Notes under the pieces: model-generated | What the model was told of the DNA's origin: nothing | Seen by the model: the letters and a program-made list of their open reading frames with translations, nothing else | Database searches by the model: none | Made by a program: the position numbers and the translations under genes | Part shown: positions 33,011 to 43,879 of the stretch, piece by piece | Position numbering within the stretch: position 1 is the stretch's first letter | How the letters are laid out: every line of letters starts with the position of its first letter | NCBI GenBank assembly: GCA_029959085.1 | Contig: JARWIR010000022.1 | Location: 1,488,001 to 1,552,000, forward strand | Length of the DNA stretch: 64,000 nt | From: Nemophila menziesii | Taxonomy: Eukaryota > Streptophyta > Magnoliopsida > Boraginales > Hydrophyllaceae | Reading direction: 5' to 3'

Positions 33011-34174
33011 ATGGAATCTCTAAAGCTCAAGGAGTTAAGCCGACAACTTGAGGAATTACGAGAACAATCGCGACAACTAGCTAGGAGGAATCTAATACAC
33101 ACATCACCTTCATGTCCTAGTTGTGGAGCAAGAGATCACTCGTGGGGACATTGCATGAACAATCCAGCTTCAATTTCCTTCATGCCTTATCAAAGAGACC
33201 ATTATTATGATGGTTATTATCAATCTCAAGGAAATTACGCTGACTATCAACCCCCACAGAGTTACAATTGGGTCGGAGATCAACAAACTTATAATCATAA
33301 TAATCATTATTATGATGATTATTATCAACCACGACCACAATCGTACTATCCTCCACAACCTATCTATCAAGAAGCGCCGATTTATAATAAAGCTTATCAA
33401 GAACCACATCCTTATTCAATGCAGCAAACCATACAAGAACAACCTCATAGTTTGAATTCAAGCATGGCTAAGATGATGAACCTAATTGAAAAGATGGAGA
33501 ATAACCAGCAAAGAATCCAAAACTCAGATGATGCGATTGACAAGCTTGTGCATACAATGTCACAAATGGTGGAAAAAACTAAAATCCTTGCAGAAAGGCA
33601 ACTCCGAAGTGATACTACTGCTCCAGAAAACAAAGTTTGTCATGCAGTTGAATTAGGAAGTGGAAAACAACCACCTCCACCAAGACCAGAACCAGAACCA
33701 GTCCCTATTCCAGAAACGGGGGGAGAAAAAACAACAGAAGATAAGGTCGAAGAGGTAGTTGAACAAAGAAGTGTCCAAGAGAAGACACCAGAAAAGAAAG
33801 AGAGCCCAGTGGTAACCAACACATGTCCTCCTCCACCATTCCCTTCACATGTCAGAAAGGACAATGACCTGGAATTCAAGAAGTTCGTTGACATGATGAA
33901 CAAGTTAAAGATCAGCAGCCCGTTTGTAGAAGCTCTCACAAGAATGTCAAAATACGGCCAATTCATGAAGGACATTCTTTCTAACAAACGAAGATTCGAA
34001 GCTAAAGAGATGAATGGATTGCTAGAGGAGTGTAATGCTACACTTGAAGTCGAGTTACCACAATATTCACCTATTCCCACGAAATCTTGGATGGCATCAT
34101 CCATGATCATTAAGAATCGAGCTGAAAAGTTCATGGGAATTAAAGGCAAAGGGTGGAAATTTCGTCATCCTTAA
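33011..34174 (+). CDS. Element D gag protein
   Basis: An intact 387-codon ORF starting 185 bp after the LTR. It lacks the capsid domain seen in element C (43720-42600). It begins with a short coiled-coil-like segment (LKLKELSRQLEELREQSRQL), then a zinc knuckle C-x2-C-x4-H-x4-C (CPSCGARDHSWGHC, about residues 36-49). A Tyr/Gln/Asn-rich tract (33190-33420), a second helical stretch (NLIEKMENNQQRIQN) and a Pro/Glu-rich linker follow. It ends in the pre-protease stretch PPPPFPSHVRKDNDLEFKKF. The last ~30 codons replace protease and pol and may keep a scrap of the integrase tail (SWM...). It could bind element RNA through the knuckle but, without a capsid, could not build particles alone. Confidence 0.8.
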   Translation: MESLKLKELSRQLEELREQSRQLARRNLIHTSPSCPSCGARDHSWGHCMNNPASISFMPYQRDHYYDGYYQSQGNYADYQPPQSYNWVGDQQTYNHNNHYYDDYYQPRPQSYYPPQPIYQEAPIYNKAYQEPHPYSMQQTIQEQPHSLNSSMAKMMNLIEKMENNQQRIQNSDDAIDKLVHTMSQMVEKTKILAERQLRSDTTAPENKVCHAVELGSGKQPPPPRPEPEPVPIPETGGEKTTEDKVEEVVEQRSVQEKTPEKKESPVVTNTCPPPPFPSHVRKDNDLEFKKFVDMMNKLKISSPFVEALTRMSKYGQFMKDILSNKRRFEAKEMNGLLEECNATLEVELPQYSPIPTKSWMASSMIIKNRAEKFMGIKGKGWKFRHP

Positions 34175-34394
34175 TCGAGGTAACACGTCTAACTTTGAAA
34201 GACGTTAAACAAAAGTGCTGTACAGGAGACAACCCGTAAATTCCTTTATGTTTTTACATTTTTAGTTTTTAATTTTTATGTTTAGTTTAGTTAATTTTAG
34301 TTGATATTGCATATTTGAGGAAGGTATTAGTGTTTTTGGTGTGTAGGAATTGGAGAAATCGAGTCAGGGAAGAAAACGAAAAATTTTGGAGCGC

Positions 34395-34790
34395 AAGAAT
34401 GACCTCCACGGACTACCCCACAGACTACCCCATGGTCCGCAGGGATGGTCCGCGTGGTCAAAAACCCGTACCACGTGTTGCTACTACGGGTTTAATCCAG
34501 AAACCAGAAAAATTGCCACGGACTACCCTCCGGTACACCGCACCATGGTCCGCGCCCCAAAAACGCGTACCACGGGGTGGGTACCACGGGTATTTTGACG
34601 GAGTTAGCTACAGATGCTGCGGTGTACCCTTCGGTACACCGGACCCTAGTCCGCGAGCCAGAAACCCGTACCACGGGGTCCTACCACGGGTTTCATCCAG
34701 TGAGCACAAATTTTCGAGCATCAGATGTCGCGGTGTACCCCGCGGTGCACCCCATGGTCCGCAGGGGTAGTTCGCACGAGCCGTTAGAGA
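34395..34790 (+). repeat. Palindromic minisatellite of family 2 in element D
   Basis: A tandem unit of about 100 bp (ACCCGTACCACG or a variant at 34464, 34563 and 34664). It contains inverted pairs such as AACCCGT ... ACGGGTT with 14-16 bp loops and CCATGGTCCGCG / CGCGGACCATGG-type words. It occupies the position of the CCGGGTACCCGG array of family 1 but is unrelated in sequence. Confidence 0.88.
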
Positions 34791-35219
34791 GAGAAAATAA
34801 AGGGTTTTAAGGCTATATGAAGATCTAATGCTCATTATTCCGAATTTTATAAAACCTTAAGCCTATTTCTCTTCTCCAAAACTCTCCCAACTCCATTAAA
34901 GCTTCACAAAACCTTCACCAATCATCAAAACACTACCCAATCACCATGAAAACACATCCAATTCATCCCCCACATCATTACAAGGAAGATTCAACCACCT
35001 ATATCATCCCAAAACACCTTGAATCCAAGAATCAAAAGCTTAAATTTCAAAAATTCATCCTACAATTTCTTAAATCCAAGCCAATCCATGAAGAATCCAT
35101 CTTACCCACATAGAGAATCATCATCAAATCACCTCTCCTAACCCAATAAAGCTTGTACAACCAATAATCAAGAGTTCCAAATTTCAAGAGTGGTTAAAGC
35201 TTTGAGTTGGGGGTCAATT
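34791..35219 (+). other. Element D spacer before the env-position ORF
   Basis: C/A-rich, T-poor leader-like sequence without ORFs. It ends in CTTTGAGTTGGGGGTC (35202-35217), the G-rich tract that also precedes the env-position ORF in A, B and C. Confidence 0.7.
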
Positions 35220-36035
35220 GAGATGATTAAGAGAATATGAACATTATCTACTGTATGGGAGATGAAGGGGGTGTTTGTTTGCACTTAATGAGATCTTAAT
35301 CTGGTTCATTAAGACACTGTATCAATAAGACTGTTTGTTTTTCCTGACCAATTCATATCTGAATGCCTCTTAACTGGTCTATTTCATTAAGATTTCAAAC
35401 TAAGTCTGAATCATTCAGACACTACCTCTTAACAGAATAAGTTCAATTCAGCTGTTCATTCAGCATTCAGCACTTATTACTTAAAAAAACAAACGACACC
35501 GAAGAAATAAAGGTATTGGATTTAATTGAGAAGAAATCAAGTGAGAAAAGTCCTAGTTCCAATCCAAAGGGTAACATAGGTCATGAAAATAGAGGTTAGC
35601 TAGTTGTGTTTGATTCAATAAGCAAAAAGATTCCAACTTTAGTGAAGAAGACAACACAACCTCTATAGATCAAAGACCTTATACCCAAAGAAAAAGAGAA
35701 AGTTTCAATGGCCATGACAGCTTCTCCGAATTAACAATTAAAGGAACTACCTTTTTCTTATAAGAAAGTATTTGAAGAAGAAGTTGAAGGAGAATACATG
35801 AAGATTCATGGGGATTTGGAATGATGGGGTTGTTTGTGAATTGTATTTTGTGAGGAGAAGACGAAGATGTGGAACAGTTGATCTATGAGGAGGTGATACG
35901 AATTTTCAATCTCTCCCATGACGTTATATAATGCAATATCCTATTATGATCACGTGTCCTGAACAAAAAGCGAATAAGAAGTTGGGTGAAGAAGATACAT
36001 TAGATTTAATCCGAGTATCAACAAGGCGAGGTAAT
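35220..36035 (+). pseudogene. Env-position ORF of element D, decayed and internally deleted
   Basis: Short segments match element C: KELPFSYKKVFEEEVEGEYM (about 35745-35800), then after a large deletion a region equivalent to VDVAQLIYEEV (about 35862-35905), followed by ITCPEQKANKKLGEEDTLDL (about 35941-36010). Stops and frameshifts are frequent. The N-terminal part is split by the MITE-like insertion at 35268-35500. Confidence 0.75.
35268..35500. mobile_element. Probable MITE inside element D
   Basis: The ends are imperfect inverted repeats: GGGGTGTTTGTTTGCACTT on the left and the complement of CTTAAAAAAACAAACGACACC on the right. The interior is rich in CATTCAGAC/GTCTGAAT-type words and non-coding. 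It is absent from the equivalent place in element C. I could not fix the target duplication (GAAG on both sides is suggestive), so the superfamily is open; the termini look hAT-like. Confidence 0.6.
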
Positions 36036-37555
36036 AGCCTCGAAGAGTATGTTTTCTTTCTTCCCTACCATTTCTTTATGTGCAATATGTGTGCTAATTT
36101 TAAATTTTATTTTTCTTGAGTCTTTTTTCGAGTCGTGGGGACACGGCTCATTTTTTAGTTGGGGGTGGGGATTCGTTGTCCTCATCTTCCTTTTTGTTTT
36201 TACATAAAATTTAAAATTTTTGGGTTGAATTAGGCATAGAATATTTTGAATGTACCTATTTGAGCATGATTTTATTAAGTTAATGATAGTAGGTAGTATG
36301 TTTTTGAAAGATGTCATAAGTATGTTTAGATGCATGTATGAAAACAGGAAATAAAGGATAGGAAATTTAATGAGCAATGCTAAGAAGTACGTTGAAACTT
36401 AGGGAAATTATTTGGTGTGTAGAACGTGAGGTTTAAAATTAGTTGAAAACCCACTTGTCTATGAACTAGTAATGAAAAAGTAACAAAATCCGCTAGTTAG
36501 GAAAATGACTAAGGCAGTTCTTTCATGATTAAAACACTTGAAGCCTTTATACTTTCTCACCCTTTTATTTGATTATTGTTATTATCCGTCTTAGCCCCTC
36601 TGAGCCTTTCTAAAGCCTTTTATTAACCATATTATGATCTATACCCTAGTTTTAGGACTTATCTATATGACCCGCACTCGAATCGCAAAACCTGAGACAA
36701 CTCGTTTTAGAGCTTGAGTTTGGGGTGGTGGGTTTCATCATTCGGGAACATTGGGATTTGGAATTGTAATTGTGAATTTATTGATGATGAAATTGTTATT
36801 ATTGTAACCCTTTGCCGGGGTAATAGTGAATGGAAAAGAAGCTACGAGCTAATTTTGCTAACAAGGGCATTAAAAAGAAAGAATATATATATGAAAAATA
36901 GTGTGATATCTCAACATCAAAAGAGAATCATAGCTATACAAAAAATGATATGAAAAGAATATATATTCGGACCGGCAAAGTGGATTTTAAATCATCAAAG
37001 GTTTTAATTAGGATTATTGGGGATGCAGATCAAAAGCATCAATAAATTGGGTTGAGTGAGAACATCTTCGAGTGAAAACTCAACCTCTAGGGTGATTCGT
37101 TGATGGCTAGTGAGGAGAGAGCCAAAAGCTCACTTTTCATTATCCAAATATACCACACCCGTCCTTAAGCCACGTTATAACCAAAGACCTTAGGATTTCT
37201 AACTGCTAGATGGAGAAACAATTGAGCTATTAGGTAGTAGGTAAGTGGACCATTGGATGCTGTATTTGGGACCTATGAACAACCTATAGCCATTAACCTG
37301 AACTAAGTTATCATCCTCTCCTTCTGGCATTGCGAAATTAATCTGGACTTGAATTTATGGATTGTTGATTACATGTATATTAAGCATATTTGTGCATTAT
37401 TTCTTAAACATTACTACACGAGGCTTTTTAGATATTTTGCTCTAGGATCATTCATTATGTTCTGTTCTTATTCTCCTCCTACTTCTTCTTCTTGACTACC
37501 CTACTGTTCTTTACTTTTATTGTATCGGGACGATACAACTTTGAGTTGGGGGTCT
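36036..37555 (+). other. Element D 3' noncoding region with hairpins and PPT
   Basis: No gene. The hairpin GAGTCGTG/GGGA/CACGGCTC lies at 36130-36149 (one G-T pair) and is followed by TTAGTTGGGGGTGGGG. GAGTTTGGGGTGGTGGG is near 36716. CTTTGCCGG (36810-36818) / CCGGCAAAG (36972-36980) bracket an A-rich stretch. The GAGAGAGCCAAAAGCTCACTT phrase near 37113 is shared with family 1. The perfect hairpin TTGTATCG/GGA/CGATACAA is at 37520-37538 and the PPT GAGTTGGGGGTCT at 37543-37555. Confidence 0.82.
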
Positions 37556-39058
37556 TGATGTCTCCTCATTTGTGATAATATAATATACTTCAGAGACATC
37601 ATTTTAGGCTTATTTATTAGTTTATAGGTCGATCTTAGCTTAATTTAGTGCACTTTCCTATTTTGAGTCTTGATTTGTAGAATTATTATTTTTAGAGCAT
37701 ATTAGGTTTAATTGTTTATTTAGTGTGAAGCTTTAAAGATAATTATAGAGATTAATTAGAGTCCAAGTCAAAGACAACAACTTATGGAAGGAGATATGCA
37801 TGGAAATTGGAGATAAGGAAATAAAAGCTAAAAAGATGGAAAAGGAAAAGCTGCCTAAATCTGGGATTCTGCAGTACACGTCCAAAGATTGGTGTTTTTA
37901 CCTAAGAAATAGGCCGAATTTGGCAATTTCCTTCTATAGGGCCTAGATAATTATGTTGCGATTCTTTTGGTATCTTGTGGAGCCAAATCCGACCAATAAC
38001 GACGAAGATACACTCAAAATAGCGCAGCAGTGTTTTCCTTACGAATTTGAGTTGGGCTAGGAGTCCATTACTTGAAGTTATCTCCACCAAACGAATTAGG
38101 TCAACCTCTAACCTGTAAATACAGCCTCTTAACACTCTTAAATCATCCTTGGCCAGACCTTAAGGCCAAGAGGAAGCTACAACACAAGAGAAGAAGTCTG
38201 GAAGGAGCTGTGCAACAACTATGTCTCCTTCAACCTCTTATTTTGTAATTCTTTTCTCTTCCCTTCTTAGTATGAATTAATTTCTATTAGTTTGAGTTTT
38301 AGCATATATGTATGAACCCTAGTTTTGATTGACATCTATCTAATTTGGGAACTTAATGTTTTAAATTGAATTATAGTTTTTATTCTCTGTTTATGTGTTT
38401 GGATTAATATTCTGTGTTCTTGTGGAACCGCGGCCATTAGAATTACCATCTAGTAATTAGGATACCATTGACAACGGTGTTCAATTGCATGTTTAGCACA
38501 TAACGTTTAGTTTTAGGTTTGATCTGACAACCCAACCTAGCTAGATAATCACTATGGTTGAGTCTTGTGACTCTTTACCAATTACAGGAAAAGTTTGCTT
38601 AGGAAGCCTTATTGACACAGGTAAATCCTATTTTAAACTACCGATAGCATATTGGGACCGATTAGGGAAATACTACATAATTTACCCTTACATGTTTAGA
38701 ACGGCAAAACTAGTGGGGATTGCATGCTAATAACTCAAGCTAGACTTTCATACTATCTTCTTTTCTTTTCTTTTACTTGTTTCCTGTCTTTTACTTTATT
38801 AGTTTAGTTTATTTATTGAAAAACCAAATAAATATTTATCTATCTCTTCTTTCTACTTGCGTATTATCTTTTCTATCTTTAATATCTGCACTTGATAATT
38901 TGCATAAGTTCTCTCTAACTTTCGTCAGTCCCTGAGGAACGAATCTTCTTATCATTAAAACTTGCATACGTCCTGTAATAGTTGCAGTACCGTGTTAGTT
39001 TAGGGTGTGTATTTGCACTTATTTTATACATCTTTTTATCACACCTTAGGCCACACCA
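37556..39058 (+). repeat. 3' LTR of element D
   Basis: 1503 bp, same ends as the 5' LTR, followed at once by the GTCAC target duplication. Confidence 0.95.
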
Positions 39059-39798
39059 GTCACATCCAAAGTTCGTGTGTTTCCAAAGACATTAGGAATA
39101 AGGAAATTGTGCCAAATTCTCGCATCTGCTTGAAGATATTTGTAAGGCCAAGGTGCCTTCAATTCTCCCTTATGTGATTGCACTTTCTCTTTGTCTAATA
39201 CATGCTCAAAAAGTAATTCCTCATCAAAGATTTTTCGTTTAGCAACTGCTTCTTCAAATTTGCAAAAACCTTTTAGTTTTTTAAACTTGAAGTGGTTCCT
39301 AATCTCCTCAACAGTGAAAGGAACTATCTTTCCTCTAATCGGAACACCATCACTATCTCGGCTAAAGAGGCCTAAATAGAACTCCAAAACTAATTCAGGA
39401 CATAATTCAGAACGTCTTACCATGAACGTAGACCAACCCAATTTCTCACCAAGCTCTAAGAATCTCTTGTATTCTCCATCTCTAATTTCTTCTTTGAATA
39501 CTTTCTCATAAGCAAAAGGTAGTTCTTTTAATTGTTTCTCTGCAGAAATCTTCAAGGCCTTTAAAGTATCCACTTTTTCTATAGGTATAAGATCTTGTTG
39601 AGGTTGTGTTCTCTCCTTTGCATAATAATAAAGCTTTTTACCATTACTATCATCCGAAGGTTTCCCACTCTTCACTTTATCTTTACCCTTTGATTTAGAA
39701 CTAGCACCTTTGTCAATTTATTTCTTCTTGTTTAAATCCAATCCCTTGTTACTCTTCACCTCCCTCTTGCTAGCTAAGATTGTTGTTCTATTAGTCAT
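39059..39798 (-). pseudogene. Env-position ORF of element C, N-terminal piece
   Basis: It starts at ATG 39798 (MTNRTTILASKREV), the same opening MTNRT as family 1. One premature TAA lies at 39720-39718. The frame then stays open to the insertion point of element D at 39059. It contains KELPFAYEKVFKEEIRDGEY and IWHNFLIPNVFGNTRTL, which align with the plant-transposon-protein-like middle part of the family-1 protein. With the pieces at 31322-31068 and 18237-18029 it makes up the whole ORF. A G-rich tract (minus GAGTTGGGGGTTAATTGAGG) directly precedes the ATG. Confidence 0.82.
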
Positions 39799-40239
39799 CC
39801 TCAATTAACCCCCAACTCAAAGCTTTAGCAACCCTTGAAATTTAAACTCTTGAATTAATGGTTGAACAGGCTTGATTTGGCTTAGGAAATATGAATTGAT
39901 GATTAATCTCTATGTGGGTGAGGTGGATTTGTAATGGGTTGGCTTGGATTTATGAAATTGTAGGATGAATTTTGAAAATTTGGCTCTTTGATTCTTCAAT
40001 GTGAATGGATTTGGTGAGGATTGGGTATTTGATTCTCTCATGTAATGATGTGGAGAGAAGGTTTGATGTGTTTTTCTTGATGATTGGGTAGTGTTTTGGT
40101 GATTGGTGATGGTTTTGATGAGCTTTAATGGAGTTAGGGGAGTTGTGGAGAAGAAAAGGAGGGTTAAGGTTTAATAAAGTCTGAATAATAAGTTTTATAC
40201 CTCCTTTATAACTCAATCCCATAACTTTCTCTCTCTCTC

Positions 40240-40640
40240 TGGCGGCGCTGCGGACTACCCCTGCGGACCATGGGGTGCACCGCAGGGTAGTCCGCGACAT
40301 CTGATGCTCGAAAATTTTTGCTCACTGGATGAGACCCGTGGTATGACCCCGTGGCACGGGTTTCTGGGCTGCGGACTAGGGTCCGGTGTACCGGAGGGTA
40401 CCCCGCGGCATCTGTAGCTAACTCCGTCAAAATACCCGTGGCACCTACCCCGTGGCACGCGTTTTTAGGGCGCGGACCATGGTGCGGTGCAGGGGGGTAG
40501 TCCGCGGCGAATTTTTTCTTGTTTCTGGATCAAACCCGCGGTGCAACCCGTGGCACGTGTTTTTGACCTCGCGGACCAGGTCACGGACCATGGGGTAGTC
40601 CGTGGGAATAGTCCGCGGGGTGCATTATTTTGCTCCAAAA
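40240..40640 (-). repeat. Palindromic minisatellite of family 2 in element C
   Basis: Repeated CGCGGACTACC / GGTAGTCCGCG and CCCGTGG / CCACGGG words. A perfect 11 bp inverted pair GCGGACTACCC ... GGGTAGTCCGC spans about 40250-40295. It is homologous to 34395-34790 in element D. Confidence 0.88.
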
Positions 40641-40873
40641 ATTTTCCTCGCGTTTCCTAACTCGATTTCTCCAATTCCTACACACCAAAAACACTAATAC
40701 CTTCCTCAAATATGCATTATCAACTAAAAACAACTAAAATAAACTTAAACTTAAAACGTAAAAGACATGAAAACATAAAAAAAACTACGGGTTGTCTCCC
40801 GTACAGCACTTTTGTTTTACGTCTTTCAAAGTTAGACGTGTTACCTCTGTCAAGATTTGCGAATATAGCCTCC

Positions 40874-43720
40874 TCAACAACGAGTAAGGCTATGAACGTC
40901 AACTAATCTGCGCTTGACCCCAGTTTTGGGGCGAATTTCTATCACCTTGGCTGAAACAAACTTAGTGACAATGAATGGTCCCATCCACGAGTCTTTGAAA
41001 CTTCGTGGCCTGTTCTCGCATTTGTTCCATAGGACTTCATGGCCAACCCCAAACTCAATGTTTAGCTCAGTATCCACAGGTTTTAAGTGGATCTCCTCAG
41101 GAGGGACTTTGTGATGTGAAAGGTTGTGGATGATAGGCACGGTGGGATCCAAATTCCTTGGTTTCTTACCCAAGACATAGAAGGTCTCGGATATATTTTT
41201 AGCGTGAAGGGTGATGGTCCCATCTTGGAAGTTGATCACACTTTGACTTGTGGCCATGAAGGGCCGTCCAAGTATGATTGGAACCTGCTTATCTGCATCA
41301 AACTCAAGAATAACAAAGTCAGTAGGGATGGAGATATTACCTGCACGGACTAAGACGTCCTCCACTGTTCCCCATGTCCTTTTCACTGAGTTGTCAGCAA
41401 ACTGCAACTTCACTGGAGTCTTCTCTGATTTCTGAAGTCCAAGTCTTTCGAACACGGACTTAGGCATAAGATTTACACCAGAACCCACATCGTACATAGC
41501 TTTTACTTTGAGCATACCATGTAATTGAATAGGAAGGTTGAAACTTCCCGGATCTTTAAGCTTTAATGGTAGCTCTTTCTCACTTCTTCTCGAAACCCTC
41601 AGGTTCTCTCTCGGGATCTCTACACTCGCTTCTTTCTCAGGAATAATTTGCATGTAAACTTGTTGCGGTGTAAGTCCTCTCTTCGCAATCTCAAGCATTT
41701 GGGCGTTGATATTTTCAGGTTGGTACGCCTCTACAAATGTCTTGAGAACAGTGTCATCTTTAGGATTTGTATCAGGAATAGTTGACGACACTGGTTGAAC
41801 AACAGGTGGCGATTCCACCTTCTCTTCTACTTTCTCTTCTAGCACAACAGGTGCCACTTCATCTTTCGATTCCTCTTTTGAGGCTTCTTCCTCTTTCTCT
41901 TTAGCCAACTCAGCTGCATATTCCACTACCGATCGAATCTCCTCTTGCACCTTCCTCAGTAACTCTATAAACTCGTCTTTCTCTTGATCGTCCTCCATAT
42001 AAATTTCTAAACAGTCAGATCCCTCGGGGCTAGACTTGGTTGGTTCTTCTTCAATACTGGGAACTTCCACGGCACTAATGGTAGCATGTGGTGCTTCCTC
42101 TTTTGCTTTTTCGATCTCAAGGCATATAGCCTTGCAAGCTTCGAACTCATCCTTGTCTTCACCTCTTTCGATTGCCTTTACTTCTTTTTGTTCTACAACA
42201 CTTGTTAACACTTTGTTTAACTGTGTCACTTCAGTAGTTAGCATTTGAAGTATGGCATCGTGTCCTCTAACCTTCTCTTCTTGAGCGTTTATAGTTGTGT
42301 TCAAACGGTCTAGAGCTTGTACTATCTGTGTATTGTCCATAGATCCTTCTTGCGGATACTGAGGTAGAGCTTTCTGGTCTAATGAATCGGTATAGGCGTC
42401 TTGAGCAGGTTGTTGTGGGGGAGCAGGTCTATTCTGATATTGGTTTTCGTACTGACCTCTCTGTTGGTAAGAGTTGTTCTGGGGACGCTGTTGATATTGA
42501 CCAGGATTAGCGGCCCCTTGTGGATTTGAATACTGCATACCCGGATGGTTGCGATTGCCCCAACGGTTGGATATGAAGTAAACAGATTGCGGATTTTATT
42601 CGCACTCTTCCCATACATGATCGTTAACTCCACATTGTTGACAACCTTGTGCTTCTTGTACTACCTTTGTAGCGGCTAAATTCTTCTCCATCGCGATTCT
42701 CAGCTCCTTGATTTGATTTTCTAATGAGGATATTTGAGCTGAGTTTGCAGTTTCTGCATCTAAACGAAGCGTTCCTCGGGTTTTTGCTGCAGAAGCTTGC
42801 GTTGAAGGCCAACTTCTTTCTTGTTCCATAATATTCTCTAACACCTCAGAAGCTTCATTATGATTCATGGACACAAAATTACCCTTTCCGATGTTATCCA
42901 CCTTCTCTCTACCTTTATTATTAAGACCTTCATAGAACATAGCAAGTTGTAGAGCAGGTGTATAACCATGGAGTGGACATCTAGTTAATTTTTGTTGAAA
43001 CCTTGTCCATGCTTCTCCCACTGTTTCTCCATCCTCTTGGCAAAATCTTGCAAGCTCGGTTTGATCTTTAAGTCTCATGCTCTTCGGATAAAATCGGTTA
43101 AAGAATGCCGCTTGAAGTTCTCTCCAAGAGTGAATGGTTCCATGTGGTTGTCTCTCTAGCCAATCGCTAGCTCTTCCGGTCAAGAAAAACGAAAACATAT
43201 GACAATACAGTTGCTCGCGTGTAATGCTAGGAGTAATGTAGGCATCACAAATCTGCATGAACTTCTGAATCGCTTTTACCGGATCTTGAATAGATGTACC
43301 AGTATAGAGTCCGAAACTTTGAAATTGACTGAGCATACCCGGATCGGGTCTAAATTTGATATTCGGAATCTCAGGAGGGCGGTAACCAATTGGTTGAACA
43401 TGGAATGGTATATTAAGGCCATGCAGATCTTGTTCAACTCGGTTCTGTTGATTATTAAGATTATTCCCATTACCTCCTCCTGCTGGTAGCTGTACTCCTT
43501 CTAGTCCACCAAGTGGTGGATCTTGTTTTTGTCCACCTTGTTGGTTATTCTGCACTCCACCGAGTGGTGGTCCAAGTGGTGGATCTTGTTGAACTCCACC
43601 AAGTGGTGGTTCTTGTTGGGATGCCATAGCTCTTCTCAAGGCTCTTTCCTCACGAACTCGTTTGTTGTAAGGTCTGAAGCTCCTCTCAGGCTCCGATAAA
43701 GGAGGCCAAGAATTAAACAC
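40874..43720 (-). pseudogene. Element C gag-protease protein fused to an integrase tail
   Basis: One frame of 949 codons with a single TAA at 42598-42596. Capsid-type gag lies at about 43350-42850 and a zinc knuckle (CQQCGVNDHVWEEC) at about 42645-42600, then a Gln/Asn/Pro-rich tail and a long acidic Glu/Lys linker. The protease follows (MYDVGSGVNLMPKSVF near 41490; VPIILGRPFMATS near 41250). Straight after it comes EFGVGHEVLWNKCENRP, SWMGPFIVTKFVSAKVIEIRP and VDVHSLTRC, an integrase C-terminal tail. No RT, RNase H or integrase core lies between. The same join is hinted at in the scrap at 12928-12626, so it is probably a family trait. Confidence 0.9.
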
Positions 43721-43854
43721 TGTGAAACCTGAAAAGACTAAAGCAAACCCAAGCGTAAATCTGGAAAAATAAAAACTAAACTAAAAACTGAAAAGTAAAA
43801 ACTAATTAAAAACTAAAACTCGAAATAGATAACCCACACGCTAACGAGACACAA

Positions 43855-43873
43855 GTCCCCGGCAGCGGCGCCA
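43855..43873 (-). promoter_or_regulatory. Primer-binding site of element C (tRNA-Asp type)
   Basis: Minus strand TGGCGCCGCTGCCGGGGAC, six bases inside the 5' LTR, followed by a ~130 bp leader to the gag ATG at 43720. Confidence 0.9.
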
Positions 43874-43879
43874 AAAACT

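Larger units (their letters stand above)
31323..39058 (+). mobile_element. Element D: gag-only non-autonomous Athila-like retrotransposon (family 2), 7.7 kb
   Basis: Both LTRs are 1503 bp (31323-32825, 37556-39058). The PBS is 32832-32850 and the target duplication GTCAC lies at 31318-31322 and 39059-39063. The interior holds an intact gag ORF, then jumps straight to the post-pol spacer. Protease, RT, RNase H and integrase core are missing. The env-position ORF is reduced to decayed scraps. By eye the LTRs differ at about 20 sites (about 1.3%). It is inserted in opposite orientation within the env-position ORF of element C. Its mobility must have depended on enzymes from other elements. Confidence 0.96.

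Noticed and set aside
33170..33409. Hydrophobic minus-strand ORF rich in Ile/Leu
   Set aside because: It is the antisense of the Tyr/Gln/Asn-rich gag tract of element D.
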